Source: an uncultured Desulfobacteraceae bacterium (GTDB lineage: Bacteria; Desulfobacterota; Desulfobacteria; Desulfobacterales; UBA5852). From it: a stretch of 64,000 nucleotides of DNA. Of this stretch, positions 24,810 through 33,787 are shown piece after piece; positions within the stretch are counted from its first letter, which is position 1; each line of letters starts with the position of its first letter. The notes below the pieces were generated by a model, which did no database searches, was not told the origin of the DNA, and worked only from the letters and a program-made list of their open reading frames with translations. Location of the stretch: positions 1-64,000 of the forward strand of contig CAJXSL010000018.1 of assembly GCA_913060875.1 (NCBI GenBank). Direction: 5' to 3'. Position numbers and translations under genes: made by a program.

Positions 24810-25991
24810 TCAGCTCGGCACCTCCCGGGTGAGCAAAAACAGAACCGTCCACATGGTGCCGCCGAACCCCGAGGCCAGGGCCTGGTTGACCGTCTTGGGC
24901 ACCTGGTGGTCGCCCGCCCGCCCCATGACCTGCAGGGCCGCTTCGGCCACGCGCACCATGGCGGTGGCACCGATGGGATTCGAAGCGATGACCCCGCCGG
25001 ACGGGTTGACCGGGAAGGCGCCATCGATGGCGATTTCATCGTTTTCGATCATCTTCAGGTGCGCGTCACCCTCCAGCAGGAGAAATTCCCGCAGCCAGTC
25101 CGACCCCCACCAACTGGAAGGATCGTACATTTCGAAAAGATCGATCTCTTCGCGCGGATTTGTGATGCCGCAGCGCCCGAACAATTTCCGGGCCGCATAG
25201 CGGTGGGTGCTGAGCACCGGCGCGTCGCCGAAGATGCAGAACATCTCCTCGCGATGGGCCGTAATGTGGTCCTTGATCCAGGCGGGCTGGTCGCACAGCG
25301 CCTTGGCTTTTTCCTCCGAGGCGAAAACCATGGCACAGGCCCCGTCGCTCTGGGAACACATGTGAATCATGCGCAGCTCGCCCACCAGTTGCGGCGAGTT
25401 CTCCGCCAGTTCCTCGGCCTGGTCGGGCGACAAGCCCAGGCGGCGATGGGCCTTGTTGTTCTTCATGGCATGCTGGTCCATCTGGATGCGGTATTTCATG
25501 GCCACTTTTTTGGCCCGCTCCTCACCGAACTCGTCGATCATCTGGGCCGCCGTCATCCCGGTGAGGGCACCGGTCTGGAGCTGGCGCCCCCACAGGGGAT
25601 CGGCCATATTGGTAATGCCGCCGGTGGTGTGGCCTTCCTGCAGTTTTTCGAAACCAATGGCCAGCACCACATCGTGCAGCCCGGACGCCACCAGATGATC
25701 GGCCGCCGCCACCAGGGTCGCCCCCGTGGTGCCGCCGGTGGTCACCCGCAGGGTCTCCTTGCCGTAAGCCCCGGTCCCCAGCACGTGCCAGAGGTCCGGC
25801 TGGTGGATCATTTCAAAAAGTTCCATATTGCCGTGCACGATGCATTCCACATCGTCGATGGTCACACCGGCACTTTCGAGGGCTTCCACCACCGCCTCAT
25901 TGATCATCTCCGGCTGGTTGACCTCTTCCCGGTGGCTCGAATAGACCGACTGGCCCACACCGATAATGCCGACATTTCTATTCTTCTTCAT
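24810..25991 (-). CDS. thiolase-fold protein, type A (SCP2-thiolase/Ltp-like), module 1
   Basis: A 393-aa thiolase-fold protein, closely paralogous to 28662-29867. It keeps the fold signatures (IHMCSQSDGACAMVF, FPVNPSGGVIASNPIGATAM) but not the chemistry of thiolases. The nucleophile-Cys region reads TTGGTTGATLV, the GHPxGATG histidine is Asn (SNPIGATA) and the last CGGGG cysteine is absent. Such loss is seen in Ltp2-type aldolases, which cleave C-C bonds of beta-hydroxyacyl-CoAs with a DUF35 partner. It probably pairs with the type B protein encoded 24 bases upstream. GGGAGG precedes the ATG. Confidence 0.8.
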   Translation of the reverse strand: MKKNRNVGIIGVGQSVYSSHREEVNQPEMINEAVVEALESAGVTIDDVECIVHGNMELFEMIHQPDLWHVLGTGAYGKETLRVTTGGTTGATLVAAADHLVASGLHDVVLAIGFEKLQEGHTTGGITNMADPLWGRQLQTGALTGMTAAQMIDEFGEERAKKVAMKYRIQMDQHAMKNNKAHRRLGLSPDQAEELAENSPQLVGELRMIHMCSQSDGACAMVFASEEKAKALCDQPAWIKDHITAHREEMFCIFGDAPVLSTHRYAARKLFGRCGITNPREEIDLFEMYDPSSWWGSDWLREFLLLEGDAHLKMIENDEIAIDGAFPVNPSGGVIASNPIGATAMVRVAEAALQVMGRAGDHQVPKTVNQALASGFGGTMWTVLFLLTREVPS

Positions 25992-26015
25992 CAGTTGCCT
26001 CCCTGAGATGAACCT

Positions 26016-27164
26016 TTAGTCCCGTTCCAGAATCGCCACGGAGTGAAATTGCCCGGCCGGCCCCATGACGCCATGGGCCAAGCCGCGACGGGCATCCGCC
26101 ACCTGGCGTTCGCCGGCCAGCCCCATGAGCTGCAGGGCAACCTCGGCCGCCCGCACCAGCCCGCCCAGGATGAGCGGGTTGCCGGCCAGCATGCCGCCGG
26201 ATCGGTTGACGTTCATGGCATCCGGCCCGCCGCCGGCAATCCAGGCGCCGCCGCAGCCTTCGTCCACCAGCCCCAAGCCTTCCATCCACATGGGCTGCTG
26301 GTAGGCGAACTGGTCCGAGACTTCCACGACATCGAACCTGTCGCGGGGCTGATCGATGCCGGCCCGCTGATAGGCCCGGGCAGCAGCCTGCTTGAGCGCA
26401 AAATTGGATGCCAGATCGCGGTCGCCCAGGAAAAAACTGTCCATGCAGTTGCCGACACCCGTGATCCAGACCGGATGATCGCATATGGCGAGGGCCGTCT
26501 CTTCGGCCGCCAGAATCATCCCCACGGCCCCATCCGAAACCGGATAGGCATGGTGGGCACGGATCGGGTCCGCCAGCATGGGGGACGCCAGAACCTCCTC
26601 CCGGGTCAACACCGGTGCCTCCGGTGTGGCGGGGTTCAATTGCGCCATCCGGCCGGCCCGGGCCACGATGTCCGCCAGGTGCGTGTCGCCGACGTCCGAA
26701 CGATCGGCATAGGCCTGGGCCTGGAGACCGGCGGCGGCCGTGAAATCAAGCCCCACCGGACGGGTGTAGAACGGATCGAAGGCCATGTGCGTCACCATGT
26801 TGCGGCTTTGCCCCTGGGATTCCTTGCAGTGTCCCAGCACCAGGGCGGTATCCACATGGCCGCCCTGAATGGCCGCCAGACCGTAATAAAGCGCCTGAAT
26901 CCCCTCCTGGGCGATTTTCTCCTCACAGCGCATGTGCGCGCCCAGAACGTCCGTCATGCCGTTGTCGGAAATGGTGCGGGCATCGAATATATCGTCGGAA
27001 ACGCTGATGCTCATGCCGATGCCCTTGTCCTCGGAAAAATCCAAACCCGTCTGCGCCAAAAGCGGCTCCAGAACTTCGAGCGCCATCCCCTGGAAACGCT
27101 CGTGCCATTTATCCCGCTGGTACGTCGTCTGGGCAACGGCGCAAATGCCAACTCTTCGTGCCAT
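26016..27164 (-). CDS. thiolase-fold protein, type B, module 1
   Basis: A 382-aa divergent thiolase-fold protein, paralogue of 29878-31020. Recognisable remnants are ALVLGHCKES, YPVSDGAVGMILAAEE and NVNRSGGMLAGNPLILGGLVRAAE. The thiolase Cys is not present at the expected place, and the active-site His is again replaced in GNP. It is likely the structural or catalytic partner of the type A protein in a hetero-oligomer. The start at 27164 (MARRVGICAV) has AGGGAGG upstream; a longer frame to 27203 is not conserved with the paralogue. Confidence 0.78.
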   Translation of the reverse strand: MARRVGICAVAQTTYQRDKWHERFQGMALEVLEPLLAQTGLDFSEDKGIGMSISVSDDIFDARTISDNGMTDVLGAHMRCEEKIAQEGIQALYYGLAAIQGGHVDTALVLGHCKESQGQSRNMVTHMAFDPFYTRPVGLDFTAAAGLQAQAYADRSDVGDTHLADIVARAGRMAQLNPATPEAPVLTREEVLASPMLADPIRAHHAYPVSDGAVGMILAAEETALAICDHPVWITGVGNCMDSFFLGDRDLASNFALKQAAARAYQRAGIDQPRDRFDVVEVSDQFAYQQPMWMEGLGLVDEGCGGAWIAGGGPDAMNVNRSGGMLAGNPLILGGLVRAAEVALQLMGLAGERQVADARRGLAHGVMGPAGQFHSVAILERD

Positions 27165-27230
27165 AGATACGGCCCTCCCTGTCCTAGTGCGAATGATGGT
27201 CAACCGCGCGGCTTCCCCGGCGGCTGCCGG

Positions 27231-27698
27231 TCAAGCATCGCATGGTTTGAAATGATCGATATCCCGGATGGTATTCGTGGTGGTTTCGGCAAATACGGCT
27301 TCCACCGCCATGTCGACGGCCACCTGCTCGGGCGGGATGCCTTCCAGCAGGTGCACGATGGGGGTGTCAGCCCCCTCCAGCAGGATCATGGCCAGTACGA
27401 ACGGTACCGGCCGCGGCAGATGACGATCCGGGTAGCGCACCACGGTGAAGTTCACCACCCGGCCGCGGGATCCCACCTCGCACCAACTGTCCGTGAGGTC
27501 GCCGAGGCAGCGCTCGCAGGTCTGGCGGGGCGGTACGAATACCGTGTCGCAGGCAGCGCAGCGCACCCCCATGATCTTGTGCTGGTCCCGGAGCGTGGTG
27601 ATAAACCGGCTGCCCACCCGCCCCGCGAAATAGGTGTAGGGCAGCGCCAGCTTTCCCTCGATCGTGTAGCAGTCGCTGGTATCGAAATCGCTTTGCAT
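27231..27698 (-). CDS. stand-alone DUF35 zinc ribbon/OB-fold protein
   Basis: A 155-aa DUF35 protein: YTIEGKLALPYTYFAGRVGSRF N-terminal helix, zinc ribbon (CAACDTVFVPPRQTCERC), then the OB fold (RGRVVNFTVVRYPDRH). These proteins bind thiolase-fold partners and in Ltp2/ChsH2, BbsA/BbsB and the archaeal thiolase/HMG-CoA synthase complex help hold the acyl-CoA. Its sequence matches the N-terminal half of the DUF35-MaoC fusion at 20775. The start at 27698 has AGGGGG upstream; the open frame runs to 27824 but overlaps the preceding gene with no conservation. Confidence 0.85.
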   Translation of the reverse strand: MQSDFDTSDCYTIEGKLALPYTYFAGRVGSRFITTLRDQHKIMGVRCAACDTVFVPPRQTCERCLGDLTDSWCEVGSRGRVVNFTVVRYPDRHLPRPVPFVLAMILLEGADTPIVHLLEGIPPEQVAVDMAVEAVFAETTTNTIRDIDHFKPCDA

Positions 27699-27816
27699 GG
27701 GTTGTCCCCCTGGTGTGGAATCCGAGCCGGGCATGACCGGGTCGGCCGGGTTGAGGCAGCAGCGCCCCACCGGGCGGGCGGCGTCCTGTCCGCCTCCGCC
27801 GCCGCGCGGCCCGACC

Positions 27817-28665
27817 TCAGTCATCCAGCTCGAAGTATTGAATGTCGTCGATGCTGCCGGTGCGGTTTTCCGCCCAGACCGGCCGCAGCCGCGATCCGTG
27901 ACGGACCTGGCCGTCGATCACACTGCCCATTTGCACCCGATCCAGCTGGGCCGGGTTCAACAGGTGCCAGAAGACTTCCTCGTCCCGGCAGCCGTCCAGG
28001 AGCACCCCGATCGCCCCGTAGGGCGTCTCCCGGGTTTCACCGGTCAGGGGATCCGGGCTGGCGTAGTAGACATACTCCAGCATGCGCATCTCGCCCTTGG
28101 GCCCGATCTCGACCCATTCGGTGTTGCGCACCCGGCAGACCGCACAAATCTCCCGGGGCGGCGACTGGAGGCGGCCGCAGACCGGGCAGCGCATGGCCAG
28201 TATTTTCTTTTCCTTGAGGCCTTTGAGAAAACGGCCCATCACCGGGCCGGTGGCAAAAGTCTGGTCGACACTGATGGTCTGCTTGAGGACCACCAGCTCC
28301 GTCTCCGGCAGGGCCTCTTCCCCCGGCGGGAGGTATTTCTGAAACAGGCGGGTGATGGACCCGAAGGCGCCCCGGTCGCCCGCCACGGTCAGCTTCTGCA
28401 GGGCCATGGCCTCGGTCGCATCGATCTTGCCCAGCTGGATCCCCACAAAGGTCTGCGGGTCCGTGGCCACCACCGCCAGGCAATCGTCGAGATCCTCGGC
28501 CGGCGCCAGGGCCGCATCGCCGTCCCGGACCGCCAGGCGCCAGCGCCCGGCCTCGCCCAGGTCATAGCCGAAGCTGCCGGCAATGCCGGCCGCGGCTTCC
28601 TTGCGGAAACGCGACGGCATGGTTTCAATGACATCCGCTACATCTACGCCGAAATAGGTCGTCAT
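27817..28665 (-). CDS. SCP2 - DUF35 fusion protein
   Basis: A 282-aa protein. Residues 1-115 are an SCP2-like sterol/lipid-carrier domain (VADVIETMPSRFRKEAAAGIAGSFGYDL..., FVGIQLGKIDATEAM); residues ~125-282 are a DUF35 unit (CPVCGRLQSPPREICAVC, then YYASPDPLTGETRETPYGA). The C-terminal part is the paralogue of the end of the 1007-aa synthetase fusion, so this gene is the unfused state of the same module. The ATG at 28665 overlaps the TGA of the type A gene (ATGA), giving translational coupling. Confidence 0.85.
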   Translation of the reverse strand: MTTYFGVDVADVIETMPSRFRKEAAAGIAGSFGYDLGEAGRWRLAVRDGDAALAPAEDLDDCLAVVATDPQTFVGIQLGKIDATEAMALQKLTVAGDRGAFGSITRLFQKYLPPGEEALPETELVVLKQTISVDQTFATGPVMGRFLKGLKEKKILAMRCPVCGRLQSPPREICAVCRVRNTEWVEIGPKGEMRMLEYVYYASPDPLTGETRETPYGAIGVLLDGCRDEEVFWHLLNPAQLDRVQMGSVIDGQVRHGSRLRPVWAENRTGSIDDIQYFELDD

Positions 28666-29867
28666 GGCATTCCCCATCCGTTGAGTTCATCTTCCAGCAT
28701 CAGCAAAACGGTCCACATGGTGCCGCCGAAGGATGACGCCAGCGCGTGGCGCACGGTGCGGGGCACCTGGTGGGGACCGGCATCCCCGCGTATCTGTTTG
28801 GCGGCCTCCGCCACCCGGACCATGGCCGTGGCCCCGATGGGATTGGCCGCAATCACCCCGCCGGAGGGGTTGATGGGCATCCGGCCGCCGATGGCGATCT
28901 CCCGGTCTTCCACCAGCTTCAGGTGGGCGTCCCCTTCGAGTAAAAAGAAATCCCGGAGCCAGTCCACGCCCCACCAGGCCGAGGGGTCGTACATCTCGAA
29001 AACATCGAAGTAGTCGAGGGGGGCATCGATCCCGTTGCGGGCGAAAAGCTGCTCCGCGGCGAAACGGTGGGTCGGGTTGTTGGGGTAGTAATTGGTGCAC
29101 AGATTGAGGGTCTCTTCCCGGTGCACGGTGATGTGGTCCCGCAGCCAGACCGGCTTCTTCGCGATCTGGCGGGCCCGCTCCTCGGAAGCGAAGATCAGGG
29201 CACAGGCGCCGTCCGACTGGGAGCACATGTGGATCAGGCGCAGGTTGCCGATCAGGGGCGGGGAGTCGGCCATGAGGTCGTCCATCTGATCCCAGTCCAG
29301 ACCGAAGGCCCGGTGGGAATTGGGATTCAGGCAGGCGTGCTGGTCCATGATGATACGGTAGGTCATGGCCGCCCGCTTGGCCCGCTCCGGACCGAATTCT
29401 TCGATCAGCTTGACCGCGGCGGAATCCGTGAGAGCGCCCGACTGGAGCTTGCGGGCCCACAGGGGATCGGCCATATTGGTGATGCCGCCGGTGGTGTGGC
29501 CCTCCTGGAGCTTTTCAAACCCGATGGCCAGGACCACGTCGTACATGCCGGAGGCCACCAGGTTGTCCGCCGCGCACACCAGGGTGCCGCCGGTGGTGCC
29601 CCCCGTGGTGATGCGGAAGCTGTCCTTGCCGTAGGCCCCGGAGCCCAGCACATGCCACAAGTCCGGCTGGTGGACCATTTCGAACAATTCCATGTTGCCG
29701 TGCACGACACAGTCCACCTCCTGGATGCCGATCCCGGCATCGTCCAGGGCCTGGCGCACCGCCTCGTGAATCATTTCGGGCTGGTTGACATCTTCCCGGT
29801 GGCTCGAGAACTTGGTCTCGCCGATGCCCACGATACCCACATGCCGATTTTTGGTTCCCCTTGCCAT
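28662..29867 (-). CDS. thiolase-fold protein, type A, module 2
   Basis: A 401-aa paralogue of 24810-25991 (shared IVHGNMELFEMxHQPDLWHVLG, TTGGTTGGTLV, IGFEKLQEGHTTGGITNMADPLW and IHMCSQSDGACA). As in the first copy, the canonical Cys is replaced within TTGGTTGG and His by Asn in AANPIGATAM. I infer a non-thiolytic acyl-CoA enzyme, possibly an aldolase, working with the type B protein and the DUF35 proteins next to it. GGGGAGGG precedes the ATG; the end is coupled to the SCP2-DUF35 gene. Confidence 0.8.
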   Translation of the reverse strand: MARGTKNRHVGIVGIGETKFSSHREDVNQPEMIHEAVRQALDDAGIGIQEVDCVVHGNMELFEMVHQPDLWHVLGSGAYGKDSFRITTGGTTGGTLVCAADNLVASGMYDVVLAIGFEKLQEGHTTGGITNMADPLWARKLQSGALTDSAAVKLIEEFGPERAKRAAMTYRIIMDQHACLNPNSHRAFGLDWDQMDDLMADSPPLIGNLRLIHMCSQSDGACALIFASEERARQIAKKPVWLRDHITVHREETLNLCTNYYPNNPTHRFAAEQLFARNGIDAPLDYFDVFEMYDPSAWWGVDWLRDFFLLEGDAHLKLVEDREIAIGGRMPINPSGGVIAANPIGATAMVRVAEAAKQIRGDAGPHQVPRTVRHALASSFGGTMWTVLLMLEDELNGWGMP

Positions 29868-29877
29868 GCGCCCTCCC

Positions 29878-31020
29878 CTAATTTTCCATGATCAAGACGG
29901 CGTGATGCTGACCGGCCGGCCCGGTGGTGCCATGGGCCAGGGCGCGCTCCAGGCCGTCCACCTGTCGATCGCCCGCTTCGCCGCGCAGTTGGTAAAAGGC
30001 TTCCAGCGCCCGGGCCAACCCACCCAGCATCAGGGGATTGCCGTTCAGCATACCGCCCGAGCGGTTGACCTGGTGACGATCCGGCCCGTCCGCATCCAGC
30101 CAGCGGGCCCCGTCACCGGGCGGCACCAGCCCGACCCCCTCCGCCCACAGGGGCATCTGGTAGGCGGCGGCATCGTTCAGTTCGAAGAGACCGACATCCC
30201 GGGCATCGACACCGCCCGCCATCTTGAACGCACGTTGGGAGGCCTGCTGCAGGGCCGTGCTGAACGCCAGGTCCCGTTCGCCCAGATAATAGCTGTCCAT
30301 GGAGCTGCCGAACCCGGTCAGCCAGACCGGCTTGTCGGTGAACTCGTGGGCGCGCTCTTCACAACACAGCAGCATGCCCACGGCCCAGTCGGTCACCGGG
30401 TAGTAATGGAGCTCCCGCAGGGGGTCGGCCAGCAGCGGCGAGGCCGCCACCGCCTGGTGGGTCACCGCCGCGTTCTCCCGGGCAAAGGGATTGGCCGCGG
30501 CCAGGCGCCGGGAACGGACCACCACCTCGGCCAGATGATCTTCGGTAAGGCCGGCCCGGGTCATATAGGCCCGCGCCTGCAAACCGCCGGCACTCAGGAA
30601 GTCCAATCCCAGGGGCCGGGTAAAAAACGGTTCAAAGGCCAGGTTGGTGCACATGTGCCGGCTTTCGGACTGGGATTCCTTGCAGTGCCCCAGAAGAAGC
30701 ACCAGATCGTCGTGCCCGGACATGATGGCGGCCATGGCGTAGCCCAGGCCGTTCAAGCCATCCTGGGCCATTTTCTCTTCGCCGCGATAATGGGCGCCGA
30801 CCACGTCGGTCATGCCGTTGTCGGAAATCGTGCGGGCGTCGAACACGTCATCCGAACAGGTCACCACATTCCGGACGCCCGTTTCCATGTCAAAGGTGAG
30901 TCCGGTTTGATCCACCAGGGACTCGAAGCATTCCAGCAGCATCCCCTGGAAGCGCTGGTACCAGATATTGGCTTCATTTCGAATCTGCGCCGCCGCGCAG
31001 ATGGCCACCCGCCTCGCCAT
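29878..31020 (-). CDS. thiolase-fold protein, type B, module 2
   Basis: A 380-aa paralogue of 26016-27164 (MARRVAICAAAQ, DVFDARTISDNGMTDVVGAH, LLGHCKESQSESRHM, NRSGGMLNGNPLMLGGLARALE). The catalytic Cys/His of true thiolases are missing. It is the first gene of the module 2-module 1 run, so the operon promoter should lie between 31021 and the hairpin at 31089. AAAGGACAGGAT stands directly before the ATG at 31020; the longer frame to 31116 runs into the repeat. Confidence 0.78.
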   Translation of the reverse strand: MARRVAICAAAQIRNEANIWYQRFQGMLLECFESLVDQTGLTFDMETGVRNVVTCSDDVFDARTISDNGMTDVVGAHYRGEEKMAQDGLNGLGYAMAAIMSGHDDLVLLLGHCKESQSESRHMCTNLAFEPFFTRPLGLDFLSAGGLQARAYMTRAGLTEDHLAEVVVRSRRLAAANPFARENAAVTHQAVAASPLLADPLRELHYYPVTDWAVGMLLCCEERAHEFTDKPVWLTGFGSSMDSYYLGERDLAFSTALQQASQRAFKMAGGVDARDVGLFELNDAAAYQMPLWAEGVGLVPPGDGARWLDADGPDRHQVNRSGGMLNGNPLMLGGLARALEAFYQLRGEAGDRQVDGLERALAHGTTGPAGQHHAVLIMEN

Positions 31021-31088
31021 ATCCTGTCCTTTCCTGTTGTACGGTTTCCGAAAACTCCAAAGGGTGCCGAATTTAAAATTACCGTTTC

Positions 31089-31211
31089 GACGGTTTTGTA
31101 AAAAGTTCGAGATCAAGGCTTGCGGCTCCCGAGGAGCGAGGCGTACATTCGGTACGCCGCAGCAACGAGGGTGGCGCGTAACGCCGATATCGGGCTTTTT
31201 ACAAAACCGTC
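31089..31211. repeat. long hairpin element (hairpin family, copy 2)
   Basis: Arms GACGGTTTTGTAAAAAG (31089-31105) and CTTTTTACAAAACCGTC (31195-31211) are perfectly complementary. The centre carries GAGGCGTACATTCGGTACGCCGCAG, closely matching the 54030 and 62283 copies. The right edge overlaps the stop codon of the PHP gene at 31210. Confidence 0.88.
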
Positions 31212-31758
31212 AGAGGTAGCAGTTCCAGAAATCATTGTGCTTCACCGCCTGCAAAATCGCATCCTTGCTGCGGCCCGCATCCATTTCGATCCAGGCCCGG
31301 CCGATGCCCAGCCGCGTGTGGGAGTCGTCCGATGCGATCTTGGGGTAGGCAATCTCAGGGATTTCATACTCCGGGTTGCGAAACCCCCGGGTGGTAATCT
31401 CCACGGCGTCCAGGGGGTATTCCCTGGCAACCGCTTTCAGGCGTTCGATCAACTTGACCACCGGGAGATCATATTCGCCCAGGTGATTCAGGACGTGCAG
31501 CACTTCCCGGTCGCCGTCGATTTTGTTGACGTGCAGGTAGCCCTTTTCGAACACCGTCAGCTCGATGCCCGTAAAAAGGATCATTTCCGAACGCACGGTC
31601 GCATAGGCCTCGAGGCATCGCTTGCGGGGAAAGTAATCGTGATCCGTAAAGGCGATAAAATCATACCCTTTGGCCTGGTAGGCATCGACCACCGCCTGGG
31701 GGGTCAGATCCCCGTCCGAGCAAGTGGTATGGCAATGAAGGCATCCCTTCAGCAGCAT
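31210..31758 (-). CDS. PHP-domain metal-dependent phosphoesterase-like protein
   Basis: A 182-aa PHP-fold protein with the metal-binding motifs CLHCHTTCSDGDLTP (HxH), FIAFTDHDYF, a Glu in FTGIELTVFE, VLHVLN and a closing SDDSHTRLGIG (DxH). These motifs mark the polymerase-and-histidinol-phosphatase family; related proteins hydrolyse nucleoside or sugar phosphates. The specific substrate is unknown. The ATG at 31758 (MLLKGCLHCH) has AGGTGA upstream, and the longer frame to 31875 overlaps the TetR gene without conservation. It follows the TetR gene by 52 bases. Confidence 0.82.
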   Translation of the reverse strand: MLLKGCLHCHTTCSDGDLTPQAVVDAYQAKGYDFIAFTDHDYFPRKRCLEAYATVRSEMILFTGIELTVFEKGYLHVNKIDGDREVLHVLNHLGEYDLPVVKLIERLKAVAREYPLDAVEITTRGFRNPEYEIPEIAYPKIASDDSHTRLGIGRAWIEMDAGRSKDAILQAVKHNDFWNCYL

Positions 31759-31810
31759 AAGGCATTCACCTGCATATCCCCAGTCCCGCAGCCGGCCGGC
31801 GCCAGTGCCG

Positions 31811-32503
31811 TCAAGACTTCTCCGCTTTGAGACAATTTTGCACCCCGCCGACGATGAATCGCACGGCGTCCTCACCCACTTCCTCCAGGGCGTCCTTGCG
31901 GTCCTGCCAGATCATGTACTGGTAGGCCAGGCGCTCGAACATCCCCATGATGCTGGCGGCCATGACTTCGGCGGCCAGCGGGCTGTGGAAAGGTCCCAGC
32001 TTGTCGGACACGCTTTGGAGGGCGACTTCCAAATCACTGATCAGTTTGTCGAAGATTTTTTTGCGGCGGGCTTCCACCAACTCGCCCTGTCCGGCCGACT
32101 CCCGGAATATCAGGGCAATTTTCTCCGGATGATTGGGACAAAAATCCTCGAAGAAAACCTTGCCGGCCCGACTGAGGCCTTCCAGGGTGCCGTCGGCGTT
32201 CTTGAAGGCCGTGCCCAGGAGATTGCGCAGTTCATACCCGGTCTGATCGAGCAGCTTGACCAGCAGGTCTTCCTTGTTTTTAAAATAGAAGTAGACCGTC
32301 CCCACCGACACCTCGGCCTCGTCGGCGATCCGCTCCATGCCGGTCTGGTGATACCCCTCCCGGGCAAACAGCGTTCCGGCCGCCTCCAAAATCGTCTGCA
32401 GGCGCAGTTCGCGTTCCCGCTGGCGGCGCAGGGCACTGCGGGTCGGTGTCGGCGCGGTTGTCTTGGCGGCCGGGCGAGGCTTTTTATCGCGTTTTGCGGT
32501 CAT
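31811..32503 (-). CDS. TetR/AcrR-family regulator
   Basis: A 230-aa repressor. A basic leader (residues 1-30) precedes the helix-turn-helix (ILEAAGTLFAREGYHQTGMERIADEAEVSVGTVYFYFKNKEDLL). The C-terminal ligand domain is of the FadR/PsrA-like type (FRESAGQGELVEARRKKIFDKLISDLE), which in relatives senses acyl-CoAs. Its position among acyl-CoA dehydrogenase genes and the 15-bp palindromes at 34988 and 35072 suggest it represses this cluster until the CoA-activated substrate appears. The ligand is not known. Confidence 0.88.
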   Translation of the reverse strand: MTAKRDKKPRPAAKTTAPTPTRSALRRQRERELRLQTILEAAGTLFAREGYHQTGMERIADEAEVSVGTVYFYFKNKEDLLVKLLDQTGYELRNLLGTAFKNADGTLEGLSRAGKVFFEDFCPNHPEKIALIFRESAGQGELVEARRKKIFDKLISDLEVALQSVSDKLGPFHSPLAAEVMAASIMGMFERLAYQYMIWQDRKDALEEVGEDAVRFIVGGVQNCLKAEKS

Positions 32504-32596
32504 GGATCTGATCTGTCTCCCCTATCGCAATTTCAATGACGTCGAAACGCGAATCGCGGCGTTTCGCGTCCCCTTTAATTTACAGCCATCGACGCT

Positions 32597-33736
32597 TCAT
32601 CGCCCGGGGGCATAGCCCAGGGCCTGATCGCCGATGCGGACCCGCGCAATCTCGGTGGAGATGCCGCCGATCTGGGTCCATTTGGCGGCCCGGTAGGCCG
32701 ACTCGGAAGCGCTTCCGGCGCGATACCCCTGTCCCGCGAGAATACGCAGGGCGTCTCCGGCCACGCGCTCCGCCGCTTCCGTGGCGAACACCTTGGCGCA
32801 CCAGATCAACGCGGCGCCCTCCTTGGGCTGGTCTTTAAGGGTCCAGACCGCCCGGTAGGCCAACAGTTGGGCCGTCTGGTACAAGGTCAGCATTTCCGAG
32901 AGTTTGAACCCGACCTCCTGATAGGCGATGACGGGTTTACCGCCGGAGCGATGGGACTTGGCGAAATCCCGGGCCTCGGCAAACGCGGCCTGCATCATGC
33001 CCAGGGCGGCCGCCATCAGAACTTCGTTCTCCCACTGGCGCAGAAGATCCAGAACAGGGGTCCCCTCGGGGGGAAGCAAAACGTTTTCTTCGGGGAGGAC
33101 ACACGCGTCAAGCGTGACATCGGCCATCCGGATGCCATCATAGCCCATGGTGGGCACGGGTTCCGATATGCTCAGGCCCTCCGTCCCGGCGTCCAGCATG
33201 AAAATGGCCGGGCGATCATCCAACAGGCCCACGACCCCGATCTTGTCCGCCAGGGGCGCGTTGATGACATAGTGTTTGCCGCCGCTGACAACGACGCGGC
33301 CGTCTTTGCGGCTGCCCACGGTGGCCAGGGGATCGTTCTGGACGTTCATGGCTTCTTCGGACAATGCCAGGGCGCCGATCCACTGCCCCTGCAAGAGCCC
33401 CTCCCGCCACTGTTCCTGGGTGGCACCGGTTCCCCACCGGGCCAGCGCACGGCCCAGCACGCGGGTGCTCATCTCCACCGCCAGGAAAAGGGAACGGGCC
33501 TGGCCCGCCAGTGTTTCCATGGCCGCCATCTGGTTCACGGCACTTTCCGAAGCGTCGCCGGCCAGACCATCCTGGAGATAACCGGCCCCGGCCAGGGTCT
33601 TGAGCATCTCCCGCAGCGCGGCGGAAATCGTATCGACCGTCGCCCCGGCCAGGTCTTCCTCGGCGGGTGCGGTCGCGGCAATGGACCGAATCGCTTCGAA
33701 CAGTTTTTCCGCTTCTTCCGAAAAATCATAGTTCAT
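32597..33736 (-). CDS. divergent acyl-CoA dehydrogenase subunit
   Basis: A 379-aa member of the acyl-CoA dehydrogenase fold with a much altered N-terminal half (Ala-rich, with short helices in place of the usual FFPYID-like start). Fold marks are ALALSEEAMNVQNDP, VSGGKHYVINAP and a C-terminal ILAGQGYRAG...IGGISTEIARVRIGD. The MCAD base position is Ile, while a Glu in RQWENEVLM lies near the long-chain-type base position. It sits directly downstream of the 33788 gene (51 bases), so the two may form a heteromeric dehydrogenase as the ChsE/FadE pairs do in actinobacteria. Confidence 0.78.
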   Translation of the reverse strand: MNYDFSEEAEKLFEAIRSIAATAPAEEDLAGATVDTISAALREMLKTLAGAGYLQDGLAGDASESAVNQMAAMETLAGQARSLFLAVEMSTRVLGRALARWGTGATQEQWREGLLQGQWIGALALSEEAMNVQNDPLATVGSRKDGRVVVSGGKHYVINAPLADKIGVVGLLDDRPAIFMLDAGTEGLSISEPVPTMGYDGIRMADVTLDACVLPEENVLLPPEGTPVLDLLRQWENEVLMAAALGMMQAAFAEARDFAKSHRSGGKPVIAYQEVGFKLSEMLTLYQTAQLLAYRAVWTLKDQPKEGAALIWCAKVFATEAAERVAGDALRILAGQGYRAGSASESAYRAAKWTQIGGISTEIARVRIGDQALGYAPGR

Positions 33737-33787
33737 ATGCTGTCCCCCTGCATGCTAATTTGCTGTCTGCCGCCTCACAAAGCCGAT

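Noticed and set aside
26043-28217. 724-codon plus-strand frame
   Set aside because: Antisense to the thiolase-like and DUF35 genes; low-complexity composition typical of shadows.
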